The notes under the pieces: generated by a model
Seen by the model: only the letters and a program-made list of their open reading frames with translations
Databases searched by the model: none
Told to the model about the DNA's origin: nothing
Source of the DNA: Deinococcus betulae
GTDB lineage: Bacteria; Deinococcota; Deinococci; Deinococcales; Deinococcaceae
Direction of reading: 5' to 3'
Assembly (NCBI RefSeq): GCF_020166395.1
Contig: NZ_JAIQXU010000004.1
Location: 1 to 64,000 of the forward strand
DNA: 64,000 nucleotides
In this document: positions 54,980 through 64,000 of the stretch, piece after piece
How positions within the stretch are numbered: position 1 is the first letter of the stretch
Layout of the letters: every line of letters starts with the position of its first letter
Made by a program: the position numbers and the translations under genes

Positions 54980-56482
54980 ATGGTCAATCTCAATCTCGCC
55001 GCACTTGCCGCTGCCGCGCCCTCTGTCCAGACACCGACCTACGACCCCCTCAGCCTGACCTGCGGCATCGTGCATTTCGGTGTTGGCGGCTTTCACCGCT
55101 CGCACGAGGCCATGTATCTGGACCGGCTGCTGAACTTGAGAGAAGACCATGACTGGGGGATTTGCGGGGTCGGCGTGCTGCCCGCCGACGCCCGGATGCG
55201 CGATGTGCTGGCCGCCCAGGACCACCTCTATACCCTGCTGACGACCTCGCCGGACGGCCACACCGAGGCGCGCGTCATCGGCGCCATCCGCAAGTTTCTG
55301 TTTGCCCCCGACGACCCCGAAGCAGTGCTAGAGCAACTGGCGGACCCCGCCACCCGCATCGTGTCGCTGACCGTGACCGAGGGCGGCTACGCCATTGACA
55401 ACGGAACTGGCCTGTTTGACCCGTCTGGCTCCGAACTGCAGCACGACCTGACCCCTGGTGCCGTGCCCAGAACCGTGTTCGGCTTCATCACCGAAGGGCT
55501 GCGGCGGCGGCGAGCACGCGGCCTGGCGCCTTTCACGGTCGTGTCATGCGACAACATGCAGGGCAACGGCGACGTGACCCGCCTGGCCCTGACCTCGTTC
55601 GCCCGCCTGAAAGACCCTGAGCTGGGCGAGTGGCTGGCGGCCCAGGTGGCCTTTCCCAATTCGATGGTGGACCGGATTACGCCCGTCACCACTGAACAGA
55701 CCCAGCAGGACGTCACGGCCGCCACAGGCCTGGACGATGCGTGGCCGGTTCTGGCCGAGAGTTTTACCCAGTGGGTCTTAGAAGACCACTTCACGCTGGG
55801 CCGCCCCGCGCTGGAGCAGGTGGGCGTGCAGCTGGTGACCGATGTCGAACCCTACGAGCTGATGAAACTGCGCCTGCTGAACGCCTCGCACCAGGCTATG
55901 GGCTGTCTGGGGTTGCTGGCGGGCTGGCGCTATGTTCACGAGGTCTGCGAGGACCCGGCCCTGGGCGCCTTTGTGCTGGGCTACATGACCGCCGAGGCCA
56001 CGCCCACCCTGCGCCCGGTGCCGGGCATTGACCTGGGCACCTACCGTCAGGAGTTGATGGCCCGTTTTGGCAGCCGCGCCATTCAGGACACGCTGGCACG
56101 GCTGGTGGTGGACGCCTCCGAGCGGATTCCCAAATTTCTGCTGCCGGTAGTGCGCGAGCAGCTGTCACGCGGCGGCGAGATTCGGCATGCGGCGCTGGTG
56201 CTGGCCGCCTGGAGCGCCTACCTGCGGAGCGCCGAGGCGCAGGGCCAGCCCATCACTGACGTCCACGCCCCACTGCTGCTGGCCGCCGCGCAGCGCGAAG
56301 ACCACACGCCCGCCGCCTTCCTGGACGTGCCTGCCGTGTTCGGCGATCTGGGTCAGCACGGGCGCCTGCGCACCGAATACCTCTCCGCCCAGGCCAGCCT
56401 GCGGCGCCTTGGTCCCCAGGGGGCCGCGCAGGCCGTCAATGACGCCATGAAGCCTCTCTCACTTGCTCAAGGACCGCTATGA
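54980..56482 (+). CDS. mtlK: Mannitol 2-dehydrogenase family oxidoreductase
   Basis: 500 residues, polyol-specific long-chain dehydrogenase family; oxidises mannitol (or arabinitol) to a ketose with NAD. GIVHFGVGGFHRSHEAMYLD is the dinucleotide-binding start. The catalytic K in KLRLLNASHQAMGCLG and Asn/His follow the KxxxxNxxH pattern. Upstream of the ATG is CCGGAG. The 3' end overlaps the SDR by 4 bases. Fructose or xylulose is the likely product. Confidence 0.9.
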   Translation: MVNLNLAALAAAAPSVQTPTYDPLSLTCGIVHFGVGGFHRSHEAMYLDRLLNLREDHDWGICGVGVLPADARMRDVLAAQDHLYTLLTTSPDGHTEARVIGAIRKFLFAPDDPEAVLEQLADPATRIVSLTVTEGGYAIDNGTGLFDPSGSELQHDLTPGAVPRTVFGFITEGLRRRRARGLAPFTVVSCDNMQGNGDVTRLALTSFARLKDPELGEWLAAQVAFPNSMVDRITPVTTEQTQQDVTAATGLDDAWPVLAESFTQWVLEDHFTLGRPALEQVGVQLVTDVEPYELMKLRLLNASHQAMGCLGLLAGWRYVHEVCEDPALGAFVLGYMTAEATPTLRPVPGIDLGTYRQELMARFGSRAIQDTLARLVVDASERIPKFLLPVVREQLSRGGEIRHAALVLAAWSAYLRSAEAQGQPITDVHAPLLLAAAQREDHTPAAFLDVPAVFGDLGQHGRLRTEYLSAQASLRRLGPQGAAQAVNDAMKPLSLAQGPL

Positions 56483-57243
56483 CCCTGCCTCCCCCCTCTT
56501 CTTTTCTCGACCTGTTCAAGCTGGACGGCCGCCGCGCCGTCGTTACCGGCGGTGCCCAGGGCATCGGCTTTGAAATCGCACGGGCCCTGGCAGAAGCGGG
56601 CGCGCTGGTCACCCTGGCCGACCTGAATCCGGACACTGGCATAGACGCCGCCCGGCAACTGGGCGGCACCTTTGAGAAGTTGGATGTCAGCGACCCCACC
56701 GCCGTCACTGCGCTGGCCGCTGGGCTGCCCGAGACGGAGATTCTGGTCAACAACGCCGGCATCGTGCGCAACACGCCGGCTGAGGCCACCCCGGATAAAG
56801 ACTGGTCGGCCGTGATGCGCGTCAATCTGGACGGCGTGTTCTGGTGCTGCCGGGCCTTTGGGCAGGGCATGCTGGCGCGCGGCCGGGGCAGCATCGTTTC
56901 GACAGCCAGCATGTCGGGTCTCATCAGCAACCACCCGCAGCCGCAGGCGGCCTACAACGCCAGCAAGGCGGGGGTCATTCACCTCACCCGCTCACTGGCC
57001 GGCGAGTGGGCGGGGCGCGGCGTGCGCGTCAACGCCATTGCGCCGGGATACACCGCCACGCCCCTGACCAAACGCGGCCTGGACACGCCCGAGTGGCGCG
57101 AGACCTGGCTGAAAGAAACCCCGATGGGCCGCCTGGCCGAGCCGCACGAGATTGCCCCGGCGGCGCTGTATCTGGCGTCGGACGCGGCCAGTTTTGTCAC
57201 GGGGCACACGCTGGTGGTGGACGGCGGCTATGTCTGCTGGTGA
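56479..57243 (+). CDS. SDR polyol dehydrogenase (sorbitol/arabinitol type)
   Basis: 254 residues. AVVTGGAQGIGFEIARALAE at residue 20 and the Tyr/Lys pair in AAYNASKAGVIH. HTLVVDGGYVCW is the typical C-terminus. Start overlaps the mtlK stop by 4 bases. Context suggests oxidation of a second polyol, such as sorbitol, to a ketose. Confidence 0.88.
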   Translation: MTLPPPSSFLDLFKLDGRRAVVTGGAQGIGFEIARALAEAGALVTLADLNPDTGIDAARQLGGTFEKLDVSDPTAVTALAAGLPETEILVNNAGIVRNTPAEATPDKDWSAVMRVNLDGVFWCCRAFGQGMLARGRGSIVSTASMSGLISNHPQPQAAYNASKAGVIHLTRSLAGEWAGRGVRVNAIAPGYTATPLTKRGLDTPEWRETWLKETPMGRLAEPHEIAPAALYLASDAASFVTGHTLVVDGGYVCW

Positions 57244-58315
57244 GGTTCTTGCCTCGCGTACGGCAGTCCTGAGCGGCCCCCGCACGCTGGGCTGGACCAC
57301 CCGCTCGGTGCCGGCCCCCGGTCCGCGTGAGGTGCGGGTGCGGGTCCGCCGCATTGGGGTGTGCGGCAGCGACGTGCATTACTACGCGCATGGGCGCATC
57401 GGGCCGTTCGTGGTGGACGGCCCGCTGGTCCTGGGCCATGAGGTCAGCGGAGTGGTGGACGCTGTGGGCGCAGGCGTCACCCGTGTCCGCCCCGGCGACC
57501 GCGTGGCGCTGGAACCCGGCGTGCCCTGCCGCCGCTGCACCTACTGTCAGAGCGGCGCCTACAACCTCTGCCCCGAGATGACCTTCATGGCGACCCCCCC
57601 AGTGGACGGGGCGCTCAGCGAATACGTCGTGTGGCCCGACGACTACGTGTATCCCGTGCCCGAGACGGTGTCGCTGGACGCCGCCGCGCTGTTGGAACCC
57701 CTGGCCGTGGGCCTGTGGGCCGCGCGCAAGGGCGAGGTCCGGCCCGGTTCCTCGGTGGCGGTGCTGGGTGCCGGGCCCATCGGGTGCACAACGATTATGG
57801 CGGCCAAGGCGGCCGGCGCGACGACCATCATCGCCGTGGACCTGGAGGACTTCCGGCTCGACCTGGCCCGGCAGGTGGGGGCCACCCACACCGTCAATGC
57901 GCGGCGCGAGGACGCCCTGACCCTTATCCGTGAGCTGGGCGCGGCGCGCGACCACCTGCCCCTGTCTCACGGTGGGGTGGACATCGCGTTCGAGACCGCC
58001 GGGAGCCTGCCCACCACCCGCCTCACCCTGGCGGCCCCCAAACCGGGCGGCGTGGCCGTGCTGGTGGGCCTGCCCCCTGACCCGGAAGTGAGCCTGGATA
58101 TCGTCTCGGCCGCCAGCCGCGAGGTGACGCTGCGCGGTGTCTTCCGCTACGCCGGCTGCTACCCAGCGGCGGTGGCACTGGCGGCCAGCGGCGCCGTCCA
58201 GTTGGACGCGCTGGTCACTCACCGCTACGCCTTTGAGCAGACCCCCGAAGCTTTCGCGTTTGCCGATCAGGAGAAGCGCGCCAGCATGAAAGTGATGATT
58301 GATGTCGGCGCCTGA
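57230..58315 (+). CDS. Zinc-dependent sorbitol/xylitol-type alcohol dehydrogenase
   Basis: 361 residues from ATG 57230, overlapping the SDR by 14 bases. Catalytic zinc ligands are in VCGSDVHYYAHG (Cys), VLGHEVSG (His, Glu); the structural zinc cysteines are in CRRCTYCQSGAYNLC. The NAD fold is VAVLGAGPIGCTTIMAA. This matches sorbitol and xylitol dehydrogenases of the MDR superfamily. It probably oxidises a polyol to the ketose, giving xylulose for the kinase next door. Confidence 0.9.
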   Translation: MSAGEVLASRTAVLSGPRTLGWTTRSVPAPGPREVRVRVRRIGVCGSDVHYYAHGRIGPFVVDGPLVLGHEVSGVVDAVGAGVTRVRPGDRVALEPGVPCRRCTYCQSGAYNLCPEMTFMATPPVDGALSEYVVWPDDYVYPVPETVSLDAAALLEPLAVGLWAARKGEVRPGSSVAVLGAGPIGCTTIMAAKAAGATTIIAVDLEDFRLDLARQVGATHTVNARREDALTLIRELGAARDHLPLSHGGVDIAFETAGSLPTTRLTLAAPKPGGVAVLVGLPPDPEVSLDIVSAASREVTLRGVFRYAGCYPAAVALAASGAVQLDALVTHRYAFEQTPEAFAFADQEKRASMKVMIDVGA

Positions 58316-59813
58316 CCTGCTGATCGGGGTGGATGTCGGCACCTATTCCAGTAAGGGCGTTCTGGTGACGCTGGAGGGCGAAGTCTTGCGCCAGGCCACG
58401 CGGCCTCACGGCATCCAGGTGCCGCAGCACGGCCACGTTGAGCAGGACGCCGACGCGGTCTGGTGGGCCGATACGGCCAGCATTCTGCGCGAGTTGACGG
58501 CGGGCGTCACGGAGCGGGTCGCTGGCGTGGCCTGCAGCGCTATTGGCCCGACGGTGCTGCCGCTGGACGCAGCGGGGCGGCCTCTGCGGCCCGGCATCCT
58601 GTACGGCGTAGACACCCGTGCCCAGGCGCAAATTGACGCCCTGAACGCCGAACTGGGACCGGACGCCATCCTGGCCCACAGCCACATGGCCCTGACCAGT
58701 CAGGCCACCGGGCCCAAGATTCGCTGGCTGCGCGAGCAGGAGCCGGAGGTCTGGGCCCAGACGCGCACGCTGACGACCGCCAGTGCGTATCTGGTGTACC
58801 GCCTGACCGGGCAGCACGTTCTAGACCACCACACCGGGGCCCACGCCATGCCGCTGTACGACCCACGCACGCGGGCCTGGACAGACACCTACGCGGACGC
58901 TGTGCTGGGCGACCGGAAGCTGGACCGACTGCCGCGCCTCGCCTGGAGTGACGAACGGGCCGGGCATGTGAGCGCTGGGGCCGCTGCCGAAACGGGCCTG
59001 CGCCCCGGCACCGCGGTTGCTGTGGGCACGGTGGACGCGCTGGCCGAGGGCCTGAGCGTGGGCGCGGTTCAGCCCGGCGACCTGATGGTCATGTACGGAT
59101 CGAGCACCTTTTTCATTCTGACCCAGACAGCTCCCACCCCCGACCCGCGCGTGTGGTCGGTGGGCGGCGCCTTTGCGGGGCAGGTCAATCTGGCCGCGGG
59201 CATGAGCACCACCGGGAGCCTCACCCGCTGGCTGGCCGACGAAACAGCCCGCGAACTGCCCACAGACGAGGCCTACGCCGAGCTGTTTGCCCAGGCCGCG
59301 GCTCTGCCGCCGGGCGCCGACGGCCTGCTGCTACTGCCGTATTTCAGTGGCGAACGCACGCCGATCAACGACCCGCAGGCGCGCGGCGTGCTGGCGGGCC
59401 TCACCCTCTCGCACACCCGCGCCCACCTGTTCCGCGCGGCGCTGGAGGGCGTGGGCTACGGCATCCGGCACAATCTTGAAGCCCTGCGCGACCTGGGCGC
59501 CGATGTGCGCCGCTTGGTGGCAGTGGGTGGAGGCACCAGGGGCCGGACCTGGCTGCAACTCGTCTCCGACATTACGGGTCAGCCACAGGAGGTGCCGCAG
59601 GTCACGGTGGGGGCCAGCTATGGCGACGCCTTCCTGGCGGGCCTGGCTGCGGGGGTGTTGACGCGTGGTGACCTTGACCGCTGGGTGAAACCTGGCGAGC
59701 CGGTGGTGCCCAACCCAGTGGTGAAGCCTGAATACGACCGCCTGTACGCCCTTTACCGCGAGTTGTACACGCAGACCAAAAGCGTGGTGCACGGGCTGGG
59801 GCAGAAAGGCTGA
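58302..59813 (+). CDS. FGGY-family carbohydrate kinase, xylulokinase-like
   Basis: 503 residues from ATG 58302 (a TTG lies one codon upstream), overlapping the dehydrogenase by 14 bases. The N-terminal LIGVDVGTYSSKGVLV and ACSAIGPTVLPLD match FGGY kinases; the C-terminal VAVGGGTRGRTWLQLVSDITG is the second signature. It phosphorylates a ketose such as xylulose, sending it to the pentose phosphate pathway. Last gene of the operon; a hairpin follows. Confidence 0.88.
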   Translation: MSAPDLLIGVDVGTYSSKGVLVTLEGEVLRQATRPHGIQVPQHGHVEQDADAVWWADTASILRELTAGVTERVAGVACSAIGPTVLPLDAAGRPLRPGILYGVDTRAQAQIDALNAELGPDAILAHSHMALTSQATGPKIRWLREQEPEVWAQTRTLTTASAYLVYRLTGQHVLDHHTGAHAMPLYDPRTRAWTDTYADAVLGDRKLDRLPRLAWSDERAGHVSAGAAAETGLRPGTAVAVGTVDALAEGLSVGAVQPGDLMVMYGSSTFFILTQTAPTPDPRVWSVGGAFAGQVNLAAGMSTTGSLTRWLADETARELPTDEAYAELFAQAAALPPGADGLLLLPYFSGERTPINDPQARGVLAGLTLSHTRAHLFRAALEGVGYGIRHNLEALRDLGADVRRLVAVGGGTRGRTWLQLVSDITGQPQEVPQVTVGASYGDAFLAGLAAGVLTRGDLDRWVKPGEPVVPNPVVKPEYDRLYALYRELYTQTKSVVHGLGQKG

Positions 59814-59818
59814 TCCGG

Positions 59819-59848
59819 CTCCCAGCTATTTCACTCACAAACTGGGAG
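59819..59848 (+). terminator. Terminator-like hairpin of the polyol operon
   Basis: CTCCCAG (59819-59825) pairs with CTGGGAG (59842-59848) across a 16-base loop, just after the kinase stop. No clear T-run. Confidence 0.45.
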
Positions 59849-59873
59849 AGCGCCGGTTTGCACACGACACACT

Positions 59874-59970
59874 CGGAACCCGTCTTGCTCCACTTCGCCC
59901 TGTGGCACAGCTTCTCAAGGCCGCTCGGATGCAATCATTCACTAAGACGATTGACCCGGAGTCTGGATGA
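59874..59970 (+). repeat. Intergenic repeat, copy 4
   Basis: Contains CTCGGATGCAATCATT, GACGATTGACCCGGAGTC and GGATGA; the CAATC/GATTG arms form a hairpin. The preceding CGGAACCCGT also occurs before copy 2. It lies between the polyol operon and the convergent MATE gene. Confidence 0.6.
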
Positions 59971-60012
59971 GGCACTTTGGGCGCAGGGGGACAGCACAGC
60001 CTCTGCGCGCCC

Positions 60013-61386
60013 TTAAACAGGCGCCTTTGCCCGCCCTGGTCCCGTGCGCCGCAGGAAACGCCACAGCAGCAGCCCACCGGCCAGGAACAGCCCCGCCGTC
60101 AGGCCAAACCACAACCCGCGCGGGCCCAGCCCCAGGCCAAACGCCAGCAGCGACCCGCCGCCCAGCCCCACCGGCCAGTACGCCAGCAGCGAGATCAGCA
60201 GCGGCCAGCGGGTGTCTTGCAGTCCGCGTAGCGCCGCGTTGGCCGTGACTTGTAGGCCATCAAACGCCTGAAACAGAGCGGCGATCAGCAGAAAGCTGGC
60301 GGCCGTGGCGACCAGACCGGCGTTGTTGGGGTCAGCCACATTGACAAACACACCAATGACGACCCCTGGCGTCAGGATATACAGCGCACTGACAACCAGC
60401 ATCACCGTCACGGCCAGGCCGGCGCCCAACAGCCCGGCCCGCCGCGCGGCCTGGGGATACCCGGCCCCAAAGTGGTGACCCACGCGAATGCTGGCGGCGG
60501 TGGCCAGCCCCAGCGGCACCATGAAGACAGCGGTGATCACCTGCAAGGCAACGTTGTGCGCCGCCAGTATCTGCGGCCCAAACCGCGCCATCATCAGCGA
60601 GGAGATGGTAAACAGCGCACCCTCGGCGCCCAGGGTTAGGCCAATAGGCCACCCCAGCCGGGCCAGGCGACCCAGTTCAGCACGGACCTCCTGGGGCGGC
60701 ACCGGCAGCTGGGGCAAGCGGCGCCGGGCCACCCAGACCAGGCCTGCCGCATTGAGCCAGTGGGCCGCCACTGTCCCCAGAGCAGCGCCTGGCACGCCCA
60801 GCGCAGGCAGCGGCCCCCAGCTGAACGCCAGGGCTGGGCCCAGCACCGCCGCCAGCGCCACGCTGACCAGGGCCACGGCAGTCACAGGCCGTGGCTGGCC
60901 GGTGCCTTCCAGGGCGCCGCGCAGCGCGGCAAACGCCAGGGTGGCGGGCATGCCCAGCGCGTACAGGCGCAGGTAAGTAGCGGCCAGCGAGCCGTCCAGC
61001 CCAGCTGGCGCCGTGCGGACCAGCAGTTCTGCCGCCAGAAGGGCCACCGGCACAAAGGCTGCGGCCAGCCCTCCGGCCAGCCACAGACCTGCTCGGGCCG
61101 CGCGCGCCACGCCCGCCGGGTCGCCTGCGCCGTGTGCGGCCGCCACACGCGGCGCCACCGACAGCATGACGCCCAGCAGCACAATGAATCCAAGGTAATA
61201 CGCGGCGTTTCCGTAGGCTGCTGCCGCTAATTCTCGAGCGCCCAGCCGGCCAATCACCGCTGTGCCAATCAGGCCCAGGGCATTCACGCTGAACTGCGAA
61301 ACGATCACCGGCGCTGCCAGCCGCAGCAGCGTGGCGGTCTCGGCCCGCCAGGACAGAGTGGCTTGGGGCAGCGGAGGAGTCAGCAC
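60013..61386 (-). CDS. MATE-family efflux transporter
   Basis: 457 residues from GTG 61386; an adjacent GTG at 61389 is equally in frame. The chosen start is 6 bases after TACACT (61393-61398, minus strand), the leaderless spacing. Twelve membrane helices, with a long PPQEVRAELGRLARLGWPI loop between the two six-helix halves. MATE proteins export cationic compounds with Na+ or H+. It has no operon partner. Substrate unknown. Confidence 0.88.
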   Translation of the reverse strand: MLTPPLPQATLSWRAETATLLRLAAPVIVSQFSVNALGLIGTAVIGRLGARELAAAAYGNAAYYLGFIVLLGVMLSVAPRVAAAHGAGDPAGVARAARAGLWLAGGLAAAFVPVALLAAELLVRTAPAGLDGSLAATYLRLYALGMPATLAFAALRGALEGTGQPRPVTAVALVSVALAAVLGPALAFSWGPLPALGVPGAALGTVAAHWLNAAGLVWVARRRLPQLPVPPQEVRAELGRLARLGWPIGLTLGAEGALFTISSLMMARFGPQILAAHNVALQVITAVFMVPLGLATAASIRVGHHFGAGYPQAARRAGLLGAGLAVTVMLVVSALYILTPGVVIGVFVNVADPNNAGLVATAASFLLIAALFQAFDGLQVTANAALRGLQDTRWPLLISLLAYWPVGLGGGSLLAFGLGLGPRGLWFGLTAGLFLAGGLLLWRFLRRTGPGRAKAPV

Positions 61387-61389
61387 CAC

Positions 61390-62182
61390 GCCAGTGTAGC
61401 GGGCGCCCTCAGCAGAGCAGCCAGGACTTCTCCGGGAGCAGTTCCAAGCAAGTCGCTCTATAACGCCAGCACTGGCGGCATGCCTGCGTTGCCGTAATCA
61501 GCTTGGGGAGAGCTGAATGCTGACCGTCCTTGAATGTGGCCAGGCCCTATCGTTGCCGTTTCCTGATGAGCATCTATGGGTACGTCATGCGGCTGTACAG
61601 CCAAGAGCATGCGCGAAAAGATCAGGAGGTTCAAGGCGGCGGAACATAAGGCGGAGGCTGGCGAGGAAGTATCAATCGTCAGTTGTCTCAAGTCTGCCCT
61701 CATCTTCCCGGACCAGGCAATGTGAGCGAGTGAACCAGCCAAAGGAACTCTGTACAACCCAGCGGCATCGCCGCACCACTAATGCCCCGTCACCCGGCGA
61801 TGCTGTGCACAACGTTCATTGTCAGCCCGAGGTCTGCCTCGCCCAGGTCACCGGATTCGAGGTGAAGTTACTTTGAACCGTAACCAGGCCCCCTTCTGCT
61901 TTGGTGGAGCGTGTCGGTCTAGTTGAGAACACCAGTAACAGAGGACACATACGTAAAAGTCCAGGGCAAGTGAATTGCCTTCCTGACAGCAGTAGAAATT
62001 AGCTTTCTAGAACAATCTTTTATCCCTTTTAGAGCGGCAAGTACTAGTGAAGCGGCATGTCCTAGTGTCCCCTATTCAAGGACGAAATTATTCAACGGGC
62101 TATCAACGCCTCACCGAATCGTGTTCAATCGGTCACGACTCACACAGTTCTGTTTTTTTCGTCCACCTCAAGGGGGTCTTGG
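61390..62182. other. Intergenic and probably decayed region
   Basis: About 790 bases with no confident gene. Overlapping short frames at 61458-61757 (minus) and 61517-61876 (plus) lack ribosome sites and named domains; they may be insertion-sequence debris. 61900-62160 has low GC and contains the promoter region of the protease. The site AAGGGGGT lies 7-8 bases before the protease ATG. Confidence 0.4.
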
Positions 62183-63337
62183 ATGCGTCTACGTTTTGCT
62201 TTTGGTGCTTTATCCGCTGTTTTGCTGCTCGGTGCCTGTAATCAGGTCACACCAGTTGTCGTGACTGATGAGCCTGTTCGCGGTCAGAAAACCGCTGCGC
62301 TCACGCCGCAAGTCATCGGTGGAACGCCGAGTGCCACGGGCGCCCGGCCCTATCAAGTGGCGCTCCTGTCGGGTGGCCGGCAATTCTGTGGCGGCACGCT
62401 CATCAGCGACCAATGGGTCCTGACCGCCGCGCACTGCGTGTCCGGAACCTCTGTGACCAGCATCAGTGTGCGGGCCGGCAGCCTTTCAGCGACCTCGGGT
62501 GGACAACTGAAGACTGTTGCCAGTGGCCGCGTGCACCCCAGCTATACGGACGTGACCCGTGGCTATGACGTGGCGGTCCTACGCGTCGCCTCGCCCTTCA
62601 CCCTCGGCAGCACAGTCAGTCCTGCGGCCCTTCCAACCCCGGCCTTTGCGGCGTCGGCCGCTGCGGTGGGCACGATTCAGACGATCAGCGGCTGGGGCAT
62701 GACTGTGGGAGGCAACTCAGGCAGCGCCTCGACAGTCCTGCGCGAAGCCAACCTGCCGGTCATCAGCAACGGCAGTTGCGGCAGTCAGTTGGGGCAGACG
62801 ATTCCAAACGGCATGATTTGTGGCGACAAAAACTCACAGGGTCAAACCGGCTGCCACGGAGACAGCGGCGGCCCCTTCGCCAGCGTCCGGAACGGGAAGT
62901 ACTTCGTCTTTGGCGTCGTGAGCTGGGGCACGCCCAGTGTTTGCAACAAGGCCACAGCGTTTGCGCGCGTAAGCGAGTATCAGCCCTGGATCACCACCAA
63001 CACCGGCGTGCAGCCTCAGGGCGACAGCACCACGCCGCCGCCGAACAGCAAGACCTACACCGGCAGCGTGGGCCAGGGCGCATCCAGTTACCAGCCGGGC
63101 ACCGCTGGCTTCACCTTTGGCGGCGGGGCGATTTCAGGGGCGCTGACGGGGCCCTCGGGAACGGATTTCGACCTGTACCTGCAAAAGCTGTCGGGCAGCA
63201 GCTGGGCAGATGTGGCAGCCAGTGAAGGCAGCACCAGCACAGAGAACCTCAACTATACGGCAGCCAGTGGCACATACCGCTGGCAGGTGTACGGCTACAG
63301 CGGCTCCGGCAGCTACACCCTCACGGAAACCAAGTAA
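62183..63337 (+). CDS. Trypsin-fold serine protease lipoprotein with C-terminal PPC-like domain
   Basis: 384 residues. MRLRFAFGALSAVLLLGAC gives a lipobox with Cys19. After a short propeptide, mature catalytic domain begins at IGGTPSATGARPYQVAL. The triad is His in LTAAHC, Asp in YDVAVLRV and Ser in GDSGGP. The residue matching trypsin Asp189 is Thr (QTGCHGDSGGP), so chymotrypsin- or elastase-like specificity is more likely than trypsin-like. The last 95 residues are a beta-rich PPC-type domain (FTFGGGAISGALTGPSGTDFDLYL). It should act at the cell surface. Confidence 0.87.
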   Translation: MRLRFAFGALSAVLLLGACNQVTPVVVTDEPVRGQKTAALTPQVIGGTPSATGARPYQVALLSGGRQFCGGTLISDQWVLTAAHCVSGTSVTSISVRAGSLSATSGGQLKTVASGRVHPSYTDVTRGYDVAVLRVASPFTLGSTVSPAALPTPAFAASAAAVGTIQTISGWGMTVGGNSGSASTVLREANLPVISNGSCGSQLGQTIPNGMICGDKNSQGQTGCHGDSGGPFASVRNGKYFVFGVVSWGTPSVCNKATAFARVSEYQPWITTNTGVQPQGDSTTPPPNSKTYTGSVGQGASSYQPGTAGFTFGGGAISGALTGPSGTDFDLYLQKLSGSSWADVAASEGSTSTENLNYTAASGTYRWQVYGYSGSGSYTLTETK

Positions 63338-63470
63338 TCCTCGCTCGCTGACGCTTCTGCGGTTCTGTATATCCGGTCTTGCCCCGCTTAGACCGTGCCG
63401 CGCTGAGGCACACGTCACCTGCTCAGGTTCAGCTGGCCCGACCAGCCACTCAGGCCTGAAACAAATCAGA

Positions 63471-63506
63471 CGAGGCGCTGCACCCATATTCAGGTGTGGC
63501 GCCTCG
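63471..63506 (+). terminator. Hairpin after the protease gene
   Basis: CGAGGCGC (63471-63478) and CACC pair with GGTG and GCGCCTCG (63499-63506) around a 2x2 internal loop and an 8-base apical loop; CCTCCTCTTG follows. Confidence 0.55.
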
Positions 63507-64000
63507 CCTCCTCTTGGGTCTATTCGCAGGATGTGACTACTCACCTTTACCCGCTTCAGAGGTCTTCGACAGTGGGAGAAGCGCTCATGCGTATGCCCCG
63601 CACGGAGCTTTCTCCAGGCCTGGAGCTGGTCAGATCAACAGGCTGGGCTGCTGGCTCACATTGATGCGACGCACCGTCGTCACGTCCTGCATTCAGTACG
63701 TCTCCGATGCTTCCGTCAGACGTTGTGAAAGGTCGACTGAGGTTCTGCCCCTCTCTGCACTCAACAGTCTCTGGCCTTGTGCATCTCCCCTGTTCGTTTG
63801 CGTAGCGCGGAGTGACGCCCTTATCACTTGAGCAAGGTCAGTCTCAACTTGAATGCGGGCGCCGGGCTGCTCTCTCATGCTGAAGATGGACGCGAACCTC
63901 AAACCTACAGGTGCTGAACTGGCTCTTCCGAACTTGACACGCGCGAACCTAACTCCCCCCTCTCACCCATGAGCGCTTAGCGCAGCTGCGCTTTGAGCCA
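63507..64000. other. Window end, no confident gene
   Basis: Short frames at 63496-63831 and 63693-63902 have no ribosome site or known domain. The final bases include a small palindrome (GCGCAGCTGCGC), which is GC-rich and may belong to the next gene's upstream region. Confidence 0.35.

Noticed and set aside
61458..61876. Transposase fragments
   Set aside because: Frames on both strands look like debris, but I found no catalytic or terminal motif to support a call.

Overview
The window is high-GC bacterial chromosome from a Deinococcus-type organism. The supporting signs are catechol-siderophore, polyol and purine-salvage operons packed with 4-base ATGA/GTGA overlaps, many lipoprotein signal peptides, large secreted DUF11-type surface proteins, and at least seven genes whose start codon lies 5-6 bases after a TANNNT -10 hexamer (leaderless style, known to be widespread in Deinococcus). 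The assignment rests on gene content and promoter style, not on any database search.

Layout. 0-7 kb looks accessory and less GC-rich: a glutaryl-CoA dehydrogenase, a tiny exported peptide next to a TPR-like helical-repeat protein, an astacin-family metalloprotease lipoprotein, an orphan lipoprotein, and a decayed partial copy of a phosphopantetheinyl transferase gene. 7.2-21.5 kb is an iron island: a di-heme oxidoreductase with an RCC1-repeat lipoprotein (split by an in-frame TAA), an imelysin/EfeO-like protein coupled to an FTR1 iron permease, then a seven-gene catechol siderophore operon (PPTase, dhbC, dhbE, dhbB, a free-standing VibH-like condensation enzyme, dhbA, DAHP synthase). 22-24.2 kb holds a TPR/winged-helix/BTAD regulator divergent from a second tiny exported peptide. 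24.6-34.1 kb is a three-gene surface system (two secreted DUF11-type proteins and a large predicted outer-membrane barrel protein).

34.1-40.2 kb (minus strand) is a purine catabolism operon, xdhA-xdhB-small acidic ORF-xdhC-guaD. It is followed by glgC, a TetR regulator divergent from an alpha/beta hydrolase with palindromes inside the promoter, a small exported protein, an SDR, a decayed IS6-type transposase, and an ArsR/P1B-ATPase heavy-metal pair. 49.6-59.8 kb is a LacI-controlled polyol operon: binding protein, two permeases, P-loop kinase, mannitol dehydrogenase, SDR, zinc polyol dehydrogenase and FGGY kinase, with two near-identical 18-bp operators. The end carries a MATE transporter and a chymotrypsin-fold protease lipoprotein with a C-terminal PPC-like domain.

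The genes form self-contained modules: iron acquisition (ferric permease plus siderophore synthesis, with its own DAHP synthase feeding chorismate), purine salvage, polyol use, metal efflux and cell-surface construction. The most unusual features are the two peptide/TPR-protein pairs, the free-standing condensation enzyme that replaces NRPS modules, the PPTase remnant flanking the iron-uptake module, and a four-copy intergenic repeat family.
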